Source: Rotaria macrura
Taxonomy: Eukaryota; Rotifera; Eurotatoria; Philodinida; Philodinidae
Direction of reading: 5' to 3'
NCBI GenBank assembly: GCA_900239685.1
Contig: OENT01000774.1
Span: 1-64,000, forward strand
DNA length: 64,000 nt
This document shows positions 10,869 to 23,611 of the stretch, piece by piece (the stretch's first letter is position 1; the number at the start of each line of letters is the position of its first letter). A program made the position numbers and the translations under genes. The notes under the pieces are model-generated. The model made no database searches. It was given only the letters and a program-made list of their open reading frames with translations, and had not been told where the DNA came from.

Positions 10869-13541
10869 AAGAATGGATACTACTACATACAATCATCAAT
10901 ATATGTAGCTATGCCGATGACAAAAGTAGCTCAGATATACCATTCTCTGAGAATATATTTGTTCAACATTGATGGAGACTAGAGAACTCATTGAAGGGTC
11001 ATGTGAGAGAAGCAGAATAACTTACGAATTGATTCAATTTGAAGACTCTAATATACAATCGGCCGGTGGTTTTCCTCTAATGACATCACTCTAAAGTGCT
11101 GCCTTTTTCACACAAGCTGAAAGAAAGATGTTTCATTTTGCTTTCAAAACTGTGCAGCTTCTGAACACTAATTTTCTTGAATTCTGCAAATCAAGTGTTT
11201 CGTAACTTCTATATGTAGAGAATGTGTCTTTATCGAATGGGTGCTGCTGCGGATTGGAGATTTAGACGTGGGATTGTGAGTTCAGATGTTGCTTTCGTGT
11301 ATTCCTGCATCTGCACACACCAGAGATCCGAAAATCGCCGAGTCGTCTCACCTATACTTAGAATGTTATTTTTGATGAATAAATGGAAAATCTTTATGGA
11401 TATCTTTCGATTTTATGCAGCTCTTTCTAAGTGTTTCCATTCGTAGTGAAGTTCATGAAATCGGGGAAATAAATTAGTGTGCAGGATGTCTCAACAATCA
11501 GCTTAAAAAAGAAAGCTGTATAACTCTACTGAGCGATGAACAAATGATCTGATGTTATTCGTGATGGTAGATGATACTTCCAAGTTTCTATTCAAGTGGT
11601 AGCAGCTTATTAACATAATTCAAATCTAGTACCATCTAATTACTTGAACACGGAGCTTTGACCTTTCCAACACACTTCTATCAGTCATCAAACCCAAAAA
11701 ATAGAAACGTATCCCAAAGTTTATTCGTAAATTCCATTTTGTATAGATTGTTATACTGATCATTTTAGTTTATAGAATTGTTCTATTTTCATCAAGAACT
11801 AATGGTATCAGAGTCAAATTACTTGAAAATGCCGTGTGCTTTGCCTTGCACTATTTGCCGTTCTCCAGTATTTTGACTCGGGAAACACCATTTTTTGATG
11901 AACATAGAAAATCTGTTAACCAAAATGATCAGCAAATAAGTCCTCTAAAAATATGATTCTTCAGTAAGTTCTCGAATAGCGTTGCTATTTTGTTCACTGC
12001 CCAGAGGAGTTCTTTATCAAATTTTAACTAACGTCACTAATGTTTTCAGATCTTGTCAGCGCAAAATGATTTGAGAGGACTTTGTAAAGTTAGATAGAAT
12101 AGAGAAAACTCAAGAAGTCAAATAAAGTATTATATGATCTTGACAATATAGAATAGAGGAATTCGCATCAGATTATGGAAACTCCAAATTTATAGTTTAT
12201 CTTATACCCATAGAAATGTGAATTTTTCTCTTTTAAATAAATGATAATAATTCTAAGTGATGTTGCTAAATCTTTTAATGATGATTAAAAACTTTCAAGT
12301 AAACTCTACCACCACCAAAAAAATTAGTTCATTTGATCATAATCCTGTGCAGCTATGCAGTTTTCTTTTTGTTAGATGACTTATAGTACACTCTGGATAC
12401 ACGCATATTTAATTATTCAGTTTAGTCTAACTATTGCGCTGATACAGTTCTCAGAGCATTGTTTATACGCTCAGTTAAAAAATGAATGATCTTTATTTAT
12501 TTTATTATCATTAATATGTTTGTTCTTTTAACTTATTTAAATGTATAAAAACTTTTTTATTTGATTGTGTGAAATAAAAAGATGGTGATTGTTATGGGGG
12601 GTTGAAAAACTACCTAACTATAACTATTTTGTTATAAACTGTAGGCGAGGCGAGACGGTGACAAGTAGGAGTCTGAGAAGACGAGGCGAGGCAGCAATGA
12701 GCAACTCGCCAGCATGACGGGGCGGTGGCGAGTCGCTTTTTCGATTGACTTGCGGATCTCTGGCACACACCCACACGTTACACATAATTGGCCAAGTTTT
12801 CTTATAGAAAAATTAGTAATAGAGGTAGTATTGAAGGAGTAGTACAAGAGTCTAAAATGCATTTAAACTCACAAAAAAGACTTAAAAGTGGTGACATATG
12901 GGTGTAATTCGCTCACAATTGCGCTTTCGAACTGGTAATAGAAACTGCGTATGTTTCACTACTTGGAGTTGGGGGCTCTTTTTGGTCCGTTTTTCACACT
13001 TTTTCTCCACTTGGGTATATAAATAAGTTAGAAAAACTAACCCAGAAATCAGACTAATCATAATCAATCAAAAATTAAATAGTACAAATAAATCTTGAAG
13101 TCGAAAAAAATACACACAGTTTGACACTCTGTTTCTGCTGAACTTGCTTCTCTGAGAGAAAGAAACAATCAATTTTGATAGGGAGTAAGTTTTTTTTTTG
13201 AGAGAAACTTTGAAAAGGTCGTAAGACTTTTTTGATTATTATTTTGATGTTTTGTTTCATAAGAAATCAGAATCAACTGATTAATTTGAATAGCGAATAA
13301 GCGATCGACGAAAAGGAATACTTTTCCATTTGATTTTTCTAACCTTGCCATTGTTTGCAAAAGAGCTCAGAACATGATGTCGATGTTTTGAAACATGTGG
13401 GAGATGACGTTTGTTGCTAGAAGGACAGATAGAGAAAAAAGAAAAGTGGAGAGAAGTAAAAAATGTGTTGTTGATTCTTTTGAATAGAAGAAGCAAAACA
13501 CATGGCAAATCTATTGCCCGTGTGACGAAAACAAGAATTTC
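10869..13541. other. intergenic, no supported gene
   Basis: An ORF at 11222-11446 (plus) and several minus ORFs at 12882-13508 look like low-complexity chance ORFs. A GC-rich pocket at 12642-12745 is listed separately. The last 150 bp before 13542 are presumably the F-box gene's promoter and 5' UTR. Confidence 0.4.
12642..12745. repeat. GC-rich GGCGAGGCGAG / CTCGCC inverted motif cluster
   Basis: In an otherwise very AT-rich interval, about 100 bp carry GGCGAGGCGAGACGG, ACGAGGCGAGGCAG, CAACTCGCC and GGCGGTGGCGAGTCGC. Copies in both orientations recall the subterminal repeats of DNA transposons, but I see no terminal repeats or target duplication. A minus-strand ORF (12632-12862) crosses it. 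Confidence 0.4.
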
Positions 13542-15552
13542 ATGTCAACTAGAATTGTTCCGTCTCTTTCAACATTACCTGTCGAGCTTCTGTATCGATT
13601 ACTTGACTATTTCGATGTTCATACGATTCTTCTTTCATTCCGTTATGTCTCGAAGAAGTTCTACGTGATTTCAAATAGTTGGAGTCGTTACAATCTTGAT
13701 TTTAGTTCAACGTCGAAGAGCCACTTTGACTTGATCTGTCGTCTAATTCAACCGAAAAAAGTTGTGTCTATTACCCTTTCGGACGAAGCAACAACACCAG
13801 GTCAAATCGGATTGTTTTTTTCTCTCTTCAAAATTAGCGATTTTCCTCGACTTCGTTCATTGACTCTTCGATATGTCGATTGCAGAGATTTTCAAGCAAT
13901 CCTCAATGATGTTCTTCGTTGCTCATTGACTTCACTTACATTTCATTCGAGAGGAAATCGAAGCAAGTCAACCATTGATCTTCTCTCAATCTTGGTCACT
14001 CAATCAAATCTTGATACATTGTCGTTGAATACTAATGCCCACCATATCGAAGGAATGTTTAATTCTGTTAAGGAATCTCATCTTGTTCATTTAACAATTG
14101 GAACATTAACATTCAATGAATATCAAAAGATACTTGGATATTGTCCTCATCTACGAACATTGGTTATCGACGATTGTTGGATGAATGATGCAGATCAAGA
14201 TTCTCATGTCAAATGTTACCATCAAGTAACGTCATTGATGTTAAGAGACACGAATCGATCAATGAGACAACTTGAATCTCTACTTCCACTAACACCTTCA
14301 CTTGTTGAATTGGAATTGATCAGTTCTCCATTGACACCGAATTCTCTAATCGATGGATTTCGTTGGGAAACTTTGATAAAAACAAAATTGTCTTTGCTCA
14401 ACAGATTTCAGTTTGTATTTCATCAACTATTTCTGAGAACCTATGAGTGCAACGCCGATGTCGAATCATTGATAATTTCATTTCGCACAACGTTCTGGCT
14501 TGAAGAAAAACACTGGTACATTAACTGTCAATGGATAAAACGTTCTCATACAATTAAAATCTATTCGATACCATTCTCTGTCGAATCATATGATAATAAC
14601 TTTGATCCAGATAACATTTTATTATCCACATCGATTAGAAAATTCAATCATTCACTCATTATGAATCATGTGCGTTGCTTATCGTTGGATCTAACACAAA
14701 TAAAGACAAAACAAATTCCAAAACAGGTATGTACTGATGATCGATGTTCTTCTGCTTTTAGACAACAAATTAAGTATGTTAAAATAACTTTCTTCAATAG
14801 TATGTTCAACAAAAGATTTGATTCGAGTAACGAAAACTCTTTCCAACACACTTTCTTTTTGAATTCGAAATGAATCAATTTTACATCACAATCGAATTTC
14901 TTGCTCTTCTTTCGTTTCATTTCTAGATGATTAATTCTGTCCATTTTTTTCTTCTATTCAATGGATTTCATTCTTTAAACTAGAGATAACACCTTTTTCT
15001 TTCAAGAATTCGAATAGAACATGTCACTTGTTGATGTTATTTTAGAGAGCCAAAAGAACAGATTTTCTCTTCTGTAAAGTGACCGAGTTGAAACTCCGTG
15101 TTAATGGTGAATGGCCTGTCGATTCTCTTCATTTCATTTCAATGTTAGTAGATTTTTCAAATCTTCAAACTTTATCTTTCCGCAGTGATTTTGATCAATC
15201 AATATTATCAAATACAATTGATAATTTAATGCTATTAGTTGATCGAGTATCGAATATTCACTCGTTAATTTTGTTGCCGTCAAGTATTGATGGACAATAT
15301 AATACAACAATAGCAATCCTATGTTCCATTGTGTCTTTTTATGTCAAACACTTGACTTTAAAAATACAGAAACTCGATGACATGAAGATTGTTGTGGAAA
15401 TATTAAAACATTTGTCAAGTGTCTCATTTAATTTTCCATCGGATCGAAAGATTGATAGTAACGAAATGATTGATTGGCTCATAAACAATGGACGAGATTT
15501 TACTCATTTAGAGAATGAACATTCTCTTCATTTCTGGTTCGGCAAAAGTTGA
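13542..15552 (+). CDS. F-box / LRR-like protein
   Basis: Two exons, 13542-14726 and 15046-15552, with a phase-0 intron of 319 bp (donor GTATGT, acceptor TTATTTTAG) give about 563 residues. The N-terminal F-box (about residues 7-50) reads LSTLPVELLYRLLDYFDV, then FRYVSKKFYVI and the WSRYNLDF end. F-boxes bind Skp1 and bring substrates to SCF ubiquitin ligases. The rest is a chain of irregular leucine-rich units (LRSLTLRYVDCRDF, LRTLVIDDCWMND, LVELELISSPLTPNSL; in exon 2 VTELKLR, LQTLSFRSDF, IHSLILLP, VKHLTLKI), the expected substrate-binding part. This matches the large F-box/LRR-like families of rotifers. Exon 1 stays open to 14873 beyond the donor, but the spliced form restores the VTELKL repeat, so splicing is preferred. 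The substrate is unknown. Confidence 0.85.
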
Positions 15553-18071
15553 CATTGTTGATTGATAATCGTCGACGTAGAACTTTCTGTTACTTTGTCA
15601 CTCTTCTTATCACCATTCTATTTGAATTGCCTTAGGATTCAACAAAGCTTACCAAAAGAATTCAGTTGAAACGATCTGGTAGAATTCAAAATTTCTCAAT
15701 AAGTATTGTTCGAAAACGAAAACGAAAACGATTACATGCACGTCGAATGTAGGTGCTTATTTATTAGACTTGAAGTTGTCTAAGGAAATCGTGCTGTGTG
15801 TTTCATTGTTGTTTATTATTCAAGGGGAGGGGGGAATCTCACTCCGAGCCATTTGATTGGCTAGGATTAGATCGGAAAGGATTGGGATGACTTGGAATGA
15901 ATGTGAATGTTTCTAACTGAATGTTAGTGTTTTGAAATAGTCAGGTAATATTTCAAAAACGTTTTGATCTATTGAAAATACCTATTTACGGAACAAATCT
16001 TGAATAAAAATCGAATTTCGAGGCTTAAGTTTTTTATAATACTGTGACTCTTATCGAATTGCCAACTATATATCTAATGACTGTCAAAAAAGAAATCCAA
16101 ATGTCAACTAGCAAGCTGTTGGTGTCAAACAACAAAATACTCTCTTGCTTGTTCCTCTGGCATTATTAAGTGAGCCACTATTATTGAGTGTCGTATGTAA
16201 TCAATGTCATAGTAAATCGAAACACTAGGCCATAAATTCAATTCCAATCCAAATATTAGGCAGAAAATCCAAGTCCGACTCAAAATACCAAATCCTACGT
16301 AGAGAACCGTAAATCAAATCGAAACTACACCAAATCAAGTAGCAAGACTTGAGGTTTGTTACATTCCTAATGCCAGAAAAGAATTATGATGAATGTCGAA
16401 TTGCTGAGAAATGCAAGGGGAAACATCAAATTTAGTCATTTTTGTAGTAAAATGAACTTTTGTCATAGATTCTGACTTTCTCCGAATTTAGTTATAGTCT
16501 TAACTACTCCTTAGTGTTCTGTGTGGATATAGTACCGTGTAAAAAATTTCATATCTGCTCCTGAATTTTATGGAATTATTTCCCAGGAACTTGAATTTTA
16601 TTGTTTTCGATACAATTGTGGGGATCTTGCCTGGCTGCAATGGAATTCTCTTAAATCTTTTCTTGTTCCTAACTGCTCTTCGATGCTCTTCATTAATTCC
16701 AAATGAAGTTGAACTTGTCAGAGTCAACTTGTATTTTTTCAATTTCTATTTAGTCGTGCTCGTTAATTTCAGTTGCGTTTTCAATTTGTAAAACTTCGAA
16801 TCATAGCATTAAGCTTCTCTGAGGTTTTTTTTTGTCCTCCTATGAACGTTCTTCTATTCGCTGATATTCGCCATAAAACTTTCCACGCTTCTATGAATCT
16901 AGAAAATCATAAAAACTAAAAACTATGATGTTTCTCCCTTGTCTATGCTTTTATTTTTGACTGATCGATCAGATTTTTTTTATTTGGGAGCAAATAAAAA
17001 AAGTGACAGATATTGATTCATAAGTACTAATTTATTCAACAAAAAGCTTCTTATTTCTATGTCAGTTGATGTCGAGTAAAATGATCGAAATTCATTTTTT
17101 CATGTAGTTTTAAAATAAACGAAACTTGCTATTGTGTGTCGGAGCGTTACGAGTCGAGATCACACGTTAAAATGCTGGAGGGATTTTTATTTTCGCTGGT
17201 AAAATTCGATAATTTCGTTTTCTTGTGTATCGTTTTCCAATGATCTTCATATTATACCTCGAATCGTACCCGTCTTCACAAAGGGTATACTACTTGAACG
17301 TAATCAAGATAGAAGAGAAGATCAGTGAAAGAAGAAGTGAATTGACATAAGAATTAAAAAGGTAAATTCGAGATAAGAAAGACAAAGATCTGCATTCTTG
17401 TTTGCATCCCTCATAATTTACAACAGAATAAGCTAGAATTAATCACTATTCTAGGGGAAAAACGATAAGACAGGAAGTTGAAAAGATTAGGACAAGCAAA
17501 ATGGAAACGAGAGGATGCCAGTGTAAGTGCTTTTCTCATGTCTGTCTACATCCTGAAGATCCAGATTTCTTTTATCTGTTTTGTACTACGACACGTCGCC
17601 AGATAGTTAATTATATTCTCTCACATGTCAGTTTGTAAAAAGTGTTCAGTTTTATCCCTATTCATGTTTGGCGACAGATTTGCATTTTCTTTCTTATCTC
17701 TTCTCTGATATTGCATTTTAATGTCGATAGAAAAGTATCTGAAATTCTCGTTTTTCTTAACAATCGATTCGGTCAATACTCTCCATATTGGGCTGTATGG
17801 CATGTCACATTCTATAAATCTGAACTTTAAAAAATTTCCGCAAAGAACTTTGCAGGATTTATAATTTTCCACTGATTGTACGTAGATACTTTTTCATGAT
17901 TTGGAGGCATAAGAATCACCGCATGTAACATAAATTTAGAACCGAAATTTCTGTTCTTCATTTTCTCTCTCTCTCTTTCTCTCTCTTGCTTGATCAATAA
18001 ATAGAAAAGGATAAAAGCCATTAGATCATAATCAGTTTGACAGTAAAATTCTATTTATAGTGTAATAGACA
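15553..18071. other. intergenic
   Basis: AT-rich. ORFs at 16500-16791 (both strands) and 17621-18021 are low-complexity and lack domains. A CT-rich run lies at 17961-17987. The region just before 18072 should hold the dispanin promoter. Confidence 0.45.
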
Positions 18072-18539
18072 ATGAAAAATCCCGATGAAGAATTACCTAC
18101 ATCGAATTCCGTTCAATATGTTCAATCGAAAGCACAAAGTACATCAAATTTGGTTCGTATAGAGCCATTTTCTCATGAATCATGCTTGAACAACACAAAC
18201 GACTGTTGTGATTTGCATCATCAATCTCTATTGGAGATGAAAGAAAATAATGAACGTACACCAGCATCCTTAGATGTACCCTCAATTCCAAATCAATGCA
18301 TACATCAGATAAAAACTCACATGACCTGGTCTGTTTTTAATATATTATGCTGCTGCTTATGTTTTGGTTGTGTGGCTTGTTGCTATGCGAATAAGACTGC
18401 ACGCTTAAAAGAAAAAAATGATTTTCAAGGTGCACTGAACGCTTCAGAACGAGCTCGAACGTGGAATGTTATTTGCACAATATTTGGTGTCTGCAATCTT
18501 ATTGGAATATTTCTTGAGCTATACAGACTCTCAAAATGA
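18072..18539 (+). CDS. CD225/dispanin (IFITM/PRRT-like) membrane protein
   Basis: A single exon of 155 codons with an ATG start. Residues 1-80 are polar. From about residue 83 the CD225 domain follows: HMTWSVFNILCCCLCFGCVACCYANK forms the first, cysteine-rich intramembrane helix. It is followed by the conserved loop TARLKEKNDFQGALNASERARTWN (the ...K...GD...A...S..A... pattern of the family), and then a second TM (VICTIFGVCNLIGIFLEL). Dispanins sit in plasma or endosomal membranes; vertebrate IFITMs restrict virus entry, others have roles in bone and nerve. The cysteines at the first helix suit S-palmitoylation, which is an inference. An AATAAATAATAA run about 70 bp downstream can serve as polyadenylation signal. 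The family call is firm; the cellular role is not known. Confidence 0.88.
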   Translation: MKNPDEELPTSNSVQYVQSKAQSTSNLVRIEPFSHESCLNNTNDCCDLHHQSLLEMKENNERTPASLDVPSIPNQCIHQIKTHMTWSVFNILCCCLCFGCVACCYANKTARLKEKNDFQGALNASERARTWNVICTIFGVCNLIGIFLELYRLSK

Positions 18540-21339
18540 CTCATTCGTTTTAATCATTTAATTGTTCTTTAATAATTTACCACTCATATTTTTTTCCTTT
18601 ATTGACATCAATAAATAATAATGGAGGGTGATCGAAAGATATCGGTCGATCTTATTAGATTGATAATATATGATGGTAAATATATATAATATGCTCAACT
18701 CATCGAAAGGCATATGAGCCCTATATTTTGATAATGCCGTTACTAATCTACAGTGAATATTTTCATGTTGTATTTTTGAAATGAACTTTAAATCAAATAT
18801 TAGTTATACGGTTGTTGTCCACTAGGATTTCTTTTATCAGTTTTATTATTTTGATAGAATGATACGAATCACAATAACAGAACATAATTACACATATCTA
18901 ACAGCTCATATTGTTAGTAACCTTCATACAGAAAGCTCTGTCGTATGGAATTGATTATTTCCAATAGATAATCTCATATAACATATGCTTGAATTTATCT
19001 TTGTGACAGTTTTATTTCAAAACTATTTTTGTGTTCTTTACAAAAACTAAATTAAAAGTGGATAAGTAATTTATTAGATATTATTCGTCGTAATTCAAGT
19101 TAATACAAATTGATTTCATTACACGATGTCAAATAAAATATTATTGATTTGTTGAAACGTTTTGCTGTAGCATAACATATGAGAAGACACTATTCGAAAA
19201 AGATTGAAACCAATTGTGTGAAAACGAAGTCATAGCATCGCACAATACTTCTGTGGATCAGAGTACAACATATCAATCATATAAAATTACAACATTTACA
19301 CACTTTTTCGGGGAGTTTCTTTTCTAATTTTCTTCTCCACGTGTAAAGCAACAGTTGCTCAAGATTCATAAACTGACTTTAAGACTACAATTCTATTGAT
19401 CAGAAGAAAATGGTTCGGAATTAATTCCTGTCATTGTACTGAGTTTAACCTCGTAAATACAGTCTTCCAAGGTAAAAGATTCGCTATTAAGCTATAGAAT
19501 ATTGAATTCATATGTGAACAAAATAGCATGACCGTGCTCTTGAACACTGAAACATTTTAGATCAATTCGAGCTAGAAAAGAAGCTATGAGATCTATCTTT
19601 ATCAAAAACCTATCTTCCTCTCTATTTCCACATATTTTCCTTCGAAATAATTTCTCGTAATTATTACTTCTGAAATATGCAGAATTTTACGGAGAAAATT
19701 TCATGGGTTTTATCTTGCTTGCTACCTTCAATATTGGATGATATAGTAAATGTAAACGTTTTTAATTAAACACTGACAAGAAAACATTTCATTAAAATCA
19801 AAGCTGATATTTTACCGAACTTGAGATTCTCTGCCTTGTAATTCATCAATGAATATTCATCTGTGAGCATTCTTCTTGCTCTTATTTAATTGAAGATAGT
19901 ACTGATTCACTCTCGTGAATGGAAGAACCCATCAAATTTTACTTCCAACACCAATTCTTAAGTTACATACAAGAGAACATAAAAATGATGTGAACAAGTA
20001 TTTCGATATCTTGATCGAATAACATCAACATTCTCAGGTATTTTTTTCTTTCTATCAAGAATCTTACATAACATCAGTAACAATAGATAATCGAATGATT
20101 TAGAGTTCCTATTGATTTGTATTATGTTGCAATCAATTGAAATATCATCAAACATTTCCAACCATGGCTGATAAACGATATATATAATCGAAGTATGGAT
20201 TTGAAACTAGACAATAGATCGCAACACCTTGCTCAGTAATTCTCGTGGCTTATAAGTATAATTTGCTGTGAATATGTATCTCATAGAAGATGACACACTG
20301 ACATTTCACAGTCAAAATTCATCTATTCATTGAAAAATACGCGGTGGATACTATTGGAAACAAGTAGCTCATTTACAAGAATAACCTAAACAAGAACCAT
20401 ATGCTTTGTGACGAACAATTTGAATGTGTGAGGTTTCTAGTACTGAATTATAGCACAAGATAACCTTTTGTCTATAAACTTTAAAAAATATTGCACGCAG
20501 CAATACAATCACATAATATTCATGGGGTAAGTAAAATCATGTCATACTTTGTGAAACAATCGTTATTCGACTGTAAAACGTTTTTAGATAAATCGACTAC
20601 ATGAGACAATAGTAAAATAATGCTACGGGAGATTTAATGTTTGCATTAATATCTATGCACAATCACAATTCAAATAAACGAAATTTCTTTTCGTTGTTCT
20701 GTGCGTGACTGTTACTCCTCGTTCTTTCATCATGATCGATTGATTTCGTCCATTAATCAGCTCGAAAAAAAAATTTGGTTTTGTTGGAATAACCATTTTG
20801 GTCGTTCTGCATTTATGATTCTTTATTTGAATGAGAGCCACTCGGAAGAAAAACATTATTCTCTAATACAAAAATAAACTTGGAAAATAACTCTTTTTTT
20901 CGGTTCATGCTTGCAATCAAAGATTTTTTTCATTCTATCATCTTCATAATCTGGAAAACACTGTTCAGAAAACAAGAGTTTCGATCATGTAATCAAGATG
21001 TAAAAAATGACATACGCACTGACGACTCACACAATTTGCTTTATCCAGCTGTCACTCTCTTATAGTTCGATATTTGTTCCGTACTATTGAGTTTGTGTTT
21101 GAAATGATTTCACGCTATGACGTTTTGTCTATAAATAGAAGAATATTTATACTATTACGCATAAGATTACCAAGCTGAGCTTTGTTGTTCTTCTTCCTAG
21201 AGAAGAAGGAAAGGTGTATTGTTCGCTTCGAGTTTTATCGGATTTATTTGATTATTAATAATCGGAACTAGAATGGAGACTTTTCCCTTTTTTAACATGA
21301 AGTAAAAACTCGTAGATCTTCCAACTTGAGTCTGTTTAA
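18540..21339. other. intergenic, no supported gene
   Basis: After the dispanin polyA region the interval is uniformly AT-rich. The ORFs at 19958-20161, 20653-20856 and 20880-21065 show no domain or splice context. Confidence 0.45.
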
Positions 21340-21522
21340 GAGATCAAGATTGATTTGTGTTGTATTACACAAGACATATTGGTGCTCGACTTGAAAGACG
21401 AGCGGATGGATCACTGGCAACGAAGGTTTAGATTTTTTCGGGATACGACCGAAGTCGCATCCGTACCAGATAGTGACATTGCAAAATGTATGTATGAAAC
21501 TATTCAAAAACTAGAAGAATAA
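21340..21522 (+). CDS. orphan coding exon, unknown
   Basis: This frame is open from 21340 to TAA 21520-21522. It has a markedly protein-like, charged composition: LVLDLKDERMDHWQRRFRFF, then RDTTEVASVPDSDIAKCMYE and TIQKLEE. No start codon or clear acceptor is identified, so I treat it as a 3' exon or remnant. The minus strand is also open here (21292-21507), but its composition is less convincing. Family not recognised. Confidence 0.38.
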   Translation, partial: EIKIDLCCITQDILVLDLKDERMDHWQRRFRFFRDTTEVASVPDSDIAKCMYETIQKLEE

Positions 21523-21581
21523 CAGGACACATTCAAAATAAAAATCAGAAGCTTCTGCATACGAATGATTTCACAGGATAA

Positions 21582-21986
21582 ACGAATGAGAATAATTATT
21601 TGAATTGCGTCTGTTCAGCTATTGAATATAAAGACAAGGGTATTAGTCGCTACTACGGCTATAGAAATTGGACCACGTTATCAGATGAAGAAGACCGTCT
21701 TTTATTTATTCTATGCTTGGCTTTGAATCCAGACGAGTTCATAAACAAGGTCTTTTTCGAAAATCATACACAATATGGCAATATGGGTAATACATTTTAC
21801 GAAATTGGCGAGGTTCGCAATCATTTCATAGCTGTTCGGTCAGTGTTTATTGGTGGAAAAATAAGAAGCGTGAAAAAAGTCATGACCTTCAAGAGCTCAT
21901 GGCTGCAAAGAAACTACTTTGAACCCAGGCGAAATTTGACCTATCGCTTTAGTGCGCAAGAACAACAATGTTCGATTGATCCATAA
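21582..21986 (+). CDS. uncharacterised protein, start unclear
   Basis: Open from 21582 with stop TAA at 21984-21986; no ATG lies near the 5' end, so the true start or an upstream exon is not seen. The reading is clearly coding: SRYYGYRNWTTLSDEEDRLL, FILCLALNPDEFINKVFF, GNTFYEIGEVRNHFIAVRSV, FIGGKIRSVKKVMTFK and SSWLQRNYFEPRRNL. It has mixed charged and aromatic composition, no membrane segment and no signal peptide. No domain recognised. The preceding exon at 21340-21522 is on the same strand but in a different phase and cannot be joined simply. Confidence 0.55.
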   Translation, partial: TNENNYLNCVCSAIEYKDKGISRYYGYRNWTTLSDEEDRLLFILCLALNPDEFINKVFFENHTQYGNMGNTFYEIGEVRNHFIAVRSVFIGGKIRSVKKVMTFKSSWLQRNYFEPRRNLTYRFSAQEQQCSIDP

Positions 21987-23248
21987 TGTTCAACTCTCAT
22001 AGCAATATTATATTAATAAACATACGAAGATAGCTCTGTTTTGTTGGATTTCGCTTGAGTCATTTTTGAAACAGTCAGGTTTGTATCTTTAGTCTGACAC
22101 AACGGGACATATATCTCCTTCATCGTACTGTAATTTTCTACGAGGGCTCTTTTCTGACTAGTTTTTTTTTTACTGTAGACTTACGTATAAATGTTCGCTA
22201 TTCCAGATGAGTATTGATTAATGAATTAGTTAACTGAGTAAATATTAGTTCGTGAATATTTCCCTAACTGATCAAGAAAAACATCAACATAGACTCTTCT
22301 ATCCACGTTCCGTCTATTGTAAAATCATCAGCAAGATTAAACTCGAAGATATGTTTGTCTAAAACATATGTCTCTAGAGTTCTTGTTGATTGTGAACGCG
22401 AAAACTGTGCTCTTATTATAATCCAGAGACCCGAAAGAACGATTCACATGATTTTAAATCATTTTCAAAGTTTCCTGTCGATTATAACATGGCTTTCTCG
22501 GTTGCGTATTCGCAATTTGTCACGTCACTATCGATAAGTAAATATGTATTTTCGTAATAACATAGAGATGTTCAGAAATGCATTGTCGACTGAAATTCAA
22601 ATTCCGTTTTCTGAAATTGTGTAATGATTCGGAATTTTTCGAAACTAAAATACTTCGCATGAATATGGTATGGATGTAGAGATATACAAGGTCATCGCCA
22701 ACACCATCAGTTCTTTCCTAATATTTTTAAAAATTTTTATCCAAGATAAGTTAGACTAACTGAAAATATTTATATCGAGTGCTCGATTAAGTTATCACGC
22801 ATCTCAGATACGTTGTTAAACATGTTCTAAAAAGTTAAGTGAGTGAGTTTCTTGCATGATGAAACTTGGATATCTATCATTCTAATCGTACAAAGTAGTT
22901 GGACTCATTTACGCATACCCATACTGAATGCATTTTTATAATATGCCTTTGCCATGTGTCTTTCATCATCGTACGTTTTTTCGAAGTGTCTCGCGTTGTC
23001 GTGGTACGAGTCGCATAGATATTTTTCTTTCGTTATTCTGCTTAACACCAGTTGAATTATTTAGTAAATCGTGTGTTTCAATGTATTTTTCTTTTCTTCT
23101 ACACTTTCTTTTCATATGCGGTTACGGTCGAAGTATTTACTTTTTAGAGCAACATACGTCGTTGGTATCAAGACATTTCTATCGACCAGTGATTCGTGCA
23201 TTGTGATTATTGTACTTTATTGACGAATCATTTAAATAGTAGACGAAA
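21987..23248. other. intergenic
   Basis: Plus ORFs at 22355-22537 and 22928-23206 have no domain; the second is Phe/Ser/His-rich and may be chance. Nothing firm. Confidence 0.4.
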
Positions 23249-23611
23249 ATGTCTTGCAAAGGCTGCTGCGTTTCAGCTCCGAAATATGTTAAAAGTTGTT
23301 CGATTCGAAACGATTCTGAAGGCGAAGTTCAAGTTCAAGTGACCTATCGCAGATTTGAACACGAGCTAGATGATAGTGATAGTTCTTACAACATCAATTT
23401 ATCTCAACGTGCGACGCATCGAGTAGCGCCTCGAGTCGTCTCAGACCAAGGATGTGACTATAACTCACAAGTGGAAAGGATCGACGTCACTCTAGCTAAT
23501 GGTCAACGCCTTCATGTACAAGAACCATTTGATGGTGTGCACGTCATTGAGCCAGATTGGCTTTTTGCGATCAACGATCACGGTATTAAATCACTCGCAC
23601 CAGAGAACTAA
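23249..23611 (+). CDS. small soluble protein, unknown
   Basis: A single exon of 120 codons from ATG to TAA. The N-terminus is cysteine-rich (MSCKGCCVSAPKYVKSCSIR); the body alternates beta-like strands (EGEVQVQVTYRRFEHEL, RIDVTLANGQRLHVQEPF) with an acidic tail (VIEPDWLFAINDHGIKSL). There is no signal peptide or membrane segment. The start context AAAATG and an AAAATAAAATAA run about 95 bp downstream support a complete intronless gene. I do not recognise the family; a lineage-specific rotifer protein is my guess. Confidence 0.75.
   Translation: MSCKGCCVSAPKYVKSCSIRNDSEGEVQVQVTYRRFEHELDDSDSSYNINLSQRATHRVAPRVVSDQGCDYNSQVERIDVTLANGQRLHVQEPFDGVHVIEPDWLFAINDHGIKSLAPEN

Noticed and set aside
13075-13508. 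Several minus ORFs of 61-75 codons
   Set aside because: Lys/Phe/Ser-rich products of AT-rich DNA just upstream of the F-box start; no domain or splice signals.
14727-14873. Unspliced F-box ORF ending at 14873
   Set aside because: The donor GTATGT at 14727 and the phase-0 acceptor at 15045 join the frame to a clear leucine-rich continuation; the read-through part is AT-rich and unstructured.
21292-21507. Minus-strand 71-codon ORF
   Set aside because: The plus strand of the same DNA reads a more protein-like exon ending in TIQKLEE; the minus ORF is probably its shadow.
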